DNA from: Chryseobacterium gleum
GTDB taxonomy: Bacteria; Bacteroidota; Bacteroidia; Flavobacteriales_D; Sanyastnellaceae
NCBI GenBank assembly: GCA_945897395.1
Contig: CAMDFE010000058.1
Location: forward strand, 1-8,302
Direction: 5' to 3'
Length of the DNA stretch: 8,302 nt
The notes under the pieces were generated by a model. It saw only the letters and a program-made list of their open reading frames with translations, had not been told where the DNA came from and did no database searches. Position numbers and translations under genes: made by a program. How positions within the stretch are numbered: position 1 is the first letter of the stretch; each line of letters starts with the position of its first letter. Below are positions 7,629 to 8,302 of the stretch, piece after piece.

Positions 7629-7652
7629 AAAAAGATGCCGAAGCATCCTTTT
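7629..7652 (-). terminator. Intrinsic terminator between convergent genes
   Basis: On the minus strand the hairpin is GATGC-TTCG-GCATC (7647-7634), a C(UUCG)G stable tetraloop, extended by a G-U wobble and A-T pairs and followed by a T6 tract. It lies 26 bp after the stop of the foldase gene, which it probably serves. Read on the plus strand the wobble becomes an A-C mismatch and the tail is CTTTTC, so it should terminate queA transcripts less well. Confidence 0.8.
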
Positions 7653-7673
7653 CAATTATCGAGATTTTAAAAA

Positions 7674-8302
7674 TTAATCTTGTGGGAAGAAACGGTAGTC
7701 TTCAATTTCAGCTGCTTCACGAAGTGAATTAAACAACGTCGCTGGAGCGCTTGCTTTTTGTCCGCGTATTTTATCATTTCTGAAAGAAACGTAATTGTCT
7801 GGACTTTCAACATTCGTTACATCAGCAACACGTTGAATAACGTAAACACCACCTTTTCCTTTAATGGGGGCAGAGATGTTTCCAGTCGGCAAGCCGAAGG
7901 CAGCACCAATAGCAGCACTTTCAGTTTCTTGAACACCGCTTGCAGGAATGTTACGCATGGCCATTGAAAGTGTTTCGAAAGTCATTACTTGACCTGAAAC
8001 TTTACCAGCGATTTCTTCCATAGAACCGCCAGTCATCATAGCCATGTACTTTTCAGCTTTCTTTTCTTTAATCACTTCTTGCTTCACGCGATCATATACG
8101 TTACGTAATGAAGGAACGCCTTTTTCTTTGATTTCCATCAAACAAACAATTACAATTCCGTCATCAACTGAAATAGGTTGCGAGATAGCCCCTTCTTCTG
8201 TTTCAGCGTTGTAAGTCCATCCGATAATTTCAGATGCATTCTGAACACCGCTCACCGCAGTAGCTTCAGGACGAACATTCGGAGAGTAGGTTAATCCACC
8301 AT
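7674..8302 (-). CDS. Peptidylprolyl isomerase, PpiD/SurA-like, 5' partial (C-terminal part)
   Basis: The frame is open to the right edge (about 208 codons), and the GTG at 8255 is internal rather than a start. Upstream of it the frame continues GGLTYSPNVRPEATAV. This is the C-terminal region of a large Bacteroidota PpiD-type foldase, anchored in the inner membrane with periplasmic domains, which helps exported proteins fold. Visible hallmarks are the segment after the parvulin domain (IIGWTYNAETEEGAISQPIS), then VPSLRNVYDRVKQEVIKEKKAEK, a second GLPTGNISAPIKGKGGVYVI unit typical of the C-terminal domain, and the ending LREAAEIEDYRFF (family: aL...A.I.D.R..F). The membrane anchor, SurA-N part and the catalytic parvulin core are mostly outside the window, so activity cannot be judged. 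It converges with queA, with a terminator between. Confidence 0.8.
   Translation of the reverse strand, partial: GGLTYSPNVRPEATAVSGVQNASEIIGWTYNAETEEGAISQPISVDDGIVIVCLMEIKEKGVPSLRNVYDRVKQEVIKEKKAEKYMAMMTGGSMEEIAGKVSGQVMTFETLSMAMRNIPASGVQETESAAIGAAFGLPTGNISAPIKGKGGVYVIQRVADVTNVESPDNYVSFRNDKIRGQKASAPATLFNSLREAAEIEDYRFFPQD

Noticed and set aside
8253..8255. GTG at 8255 as the start of a small protein
   Set aside because: The frame continues without a stop to the window edge and the downstream sequence is the tail of a PpiD-like protein, so the gene is truncated by the window.

Overview
The window most likely comes from a chromosome of a Bacteroidota bacterium, probably a Flavobacteriia-like or related environmental lineage. 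The evidence is the set of protein families: a TolB-like propeller fused to an outer-membrane barrel, a mammalian-type (M28) glutaminyl cyclase, an SDR-type L-threonine dehydrogenase and a long QueA-like protein. A TAnnTTTG-type promoter candidate and the near absence of strong Shine-Dalgarno sequences fit the same phylum. By eye the base composition is moderately AT-rich and even along the window. I see no tRNA, rRNA, CRISPR array, insertion sequence, integrase or other sign of a mobile element.

Layout: (1) from the left edge to 2878, plus strand, the C-terminal and larger part of a big envelope protein, with a degenerate peptidase-MA-like segment, a PD40/TolB-like propeller and a C-terminal surface-antigen-type barrel. 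(2) Converging on it with a single spacer base, 2880-3905 on the minus strand, a membrane-anchored M28 glutaminyl cyclase. (3) Overlapping it by 11 bp and lying upstream in the same transcript, cysS (3895-5361, minus). (4) An intrinsic terminator (5386-5414) separates cysS from an L-threonine 3-dehydrogenase gene (5434-6387, minus). (5) Divergent from that gene across 37 bp, a QueA-like gene (6425-7621, plus). (6) A terminator (about 7629-7652) with a cUUCGg loop lies in the convergent gap. (7) From 7674 to the right edge, minus strand, the C-terminal part of a PpiD/SurA-like periplasmic folding factor.

Three genes act in the envelope or periplasm (propeller-barrel protein, glutaminyl cyclase, PpiD-like foldase). 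The other three are cytoplasmic housekeeping functions: Cys-tRNA charging, threonine catabolism to glycine, and tRNA queuosine modification. Coding sequence is nearly continuous, with no gene-free stretch over 300 bp; the longest gap is 72 bp. Two gene starts were moved inward from the longest open frames (cysS and threonine dehydrogenase), as was queA, using family alignment and the position of the terminator.

I do not see a convincing new multi-gene system. The points most worth a second look are the propeller-barrel fusion with an apparently dead protease segment, the translationally overlapped cysS-glutaminyl cyclase pair, and the QueA-like protein with a large insertion.
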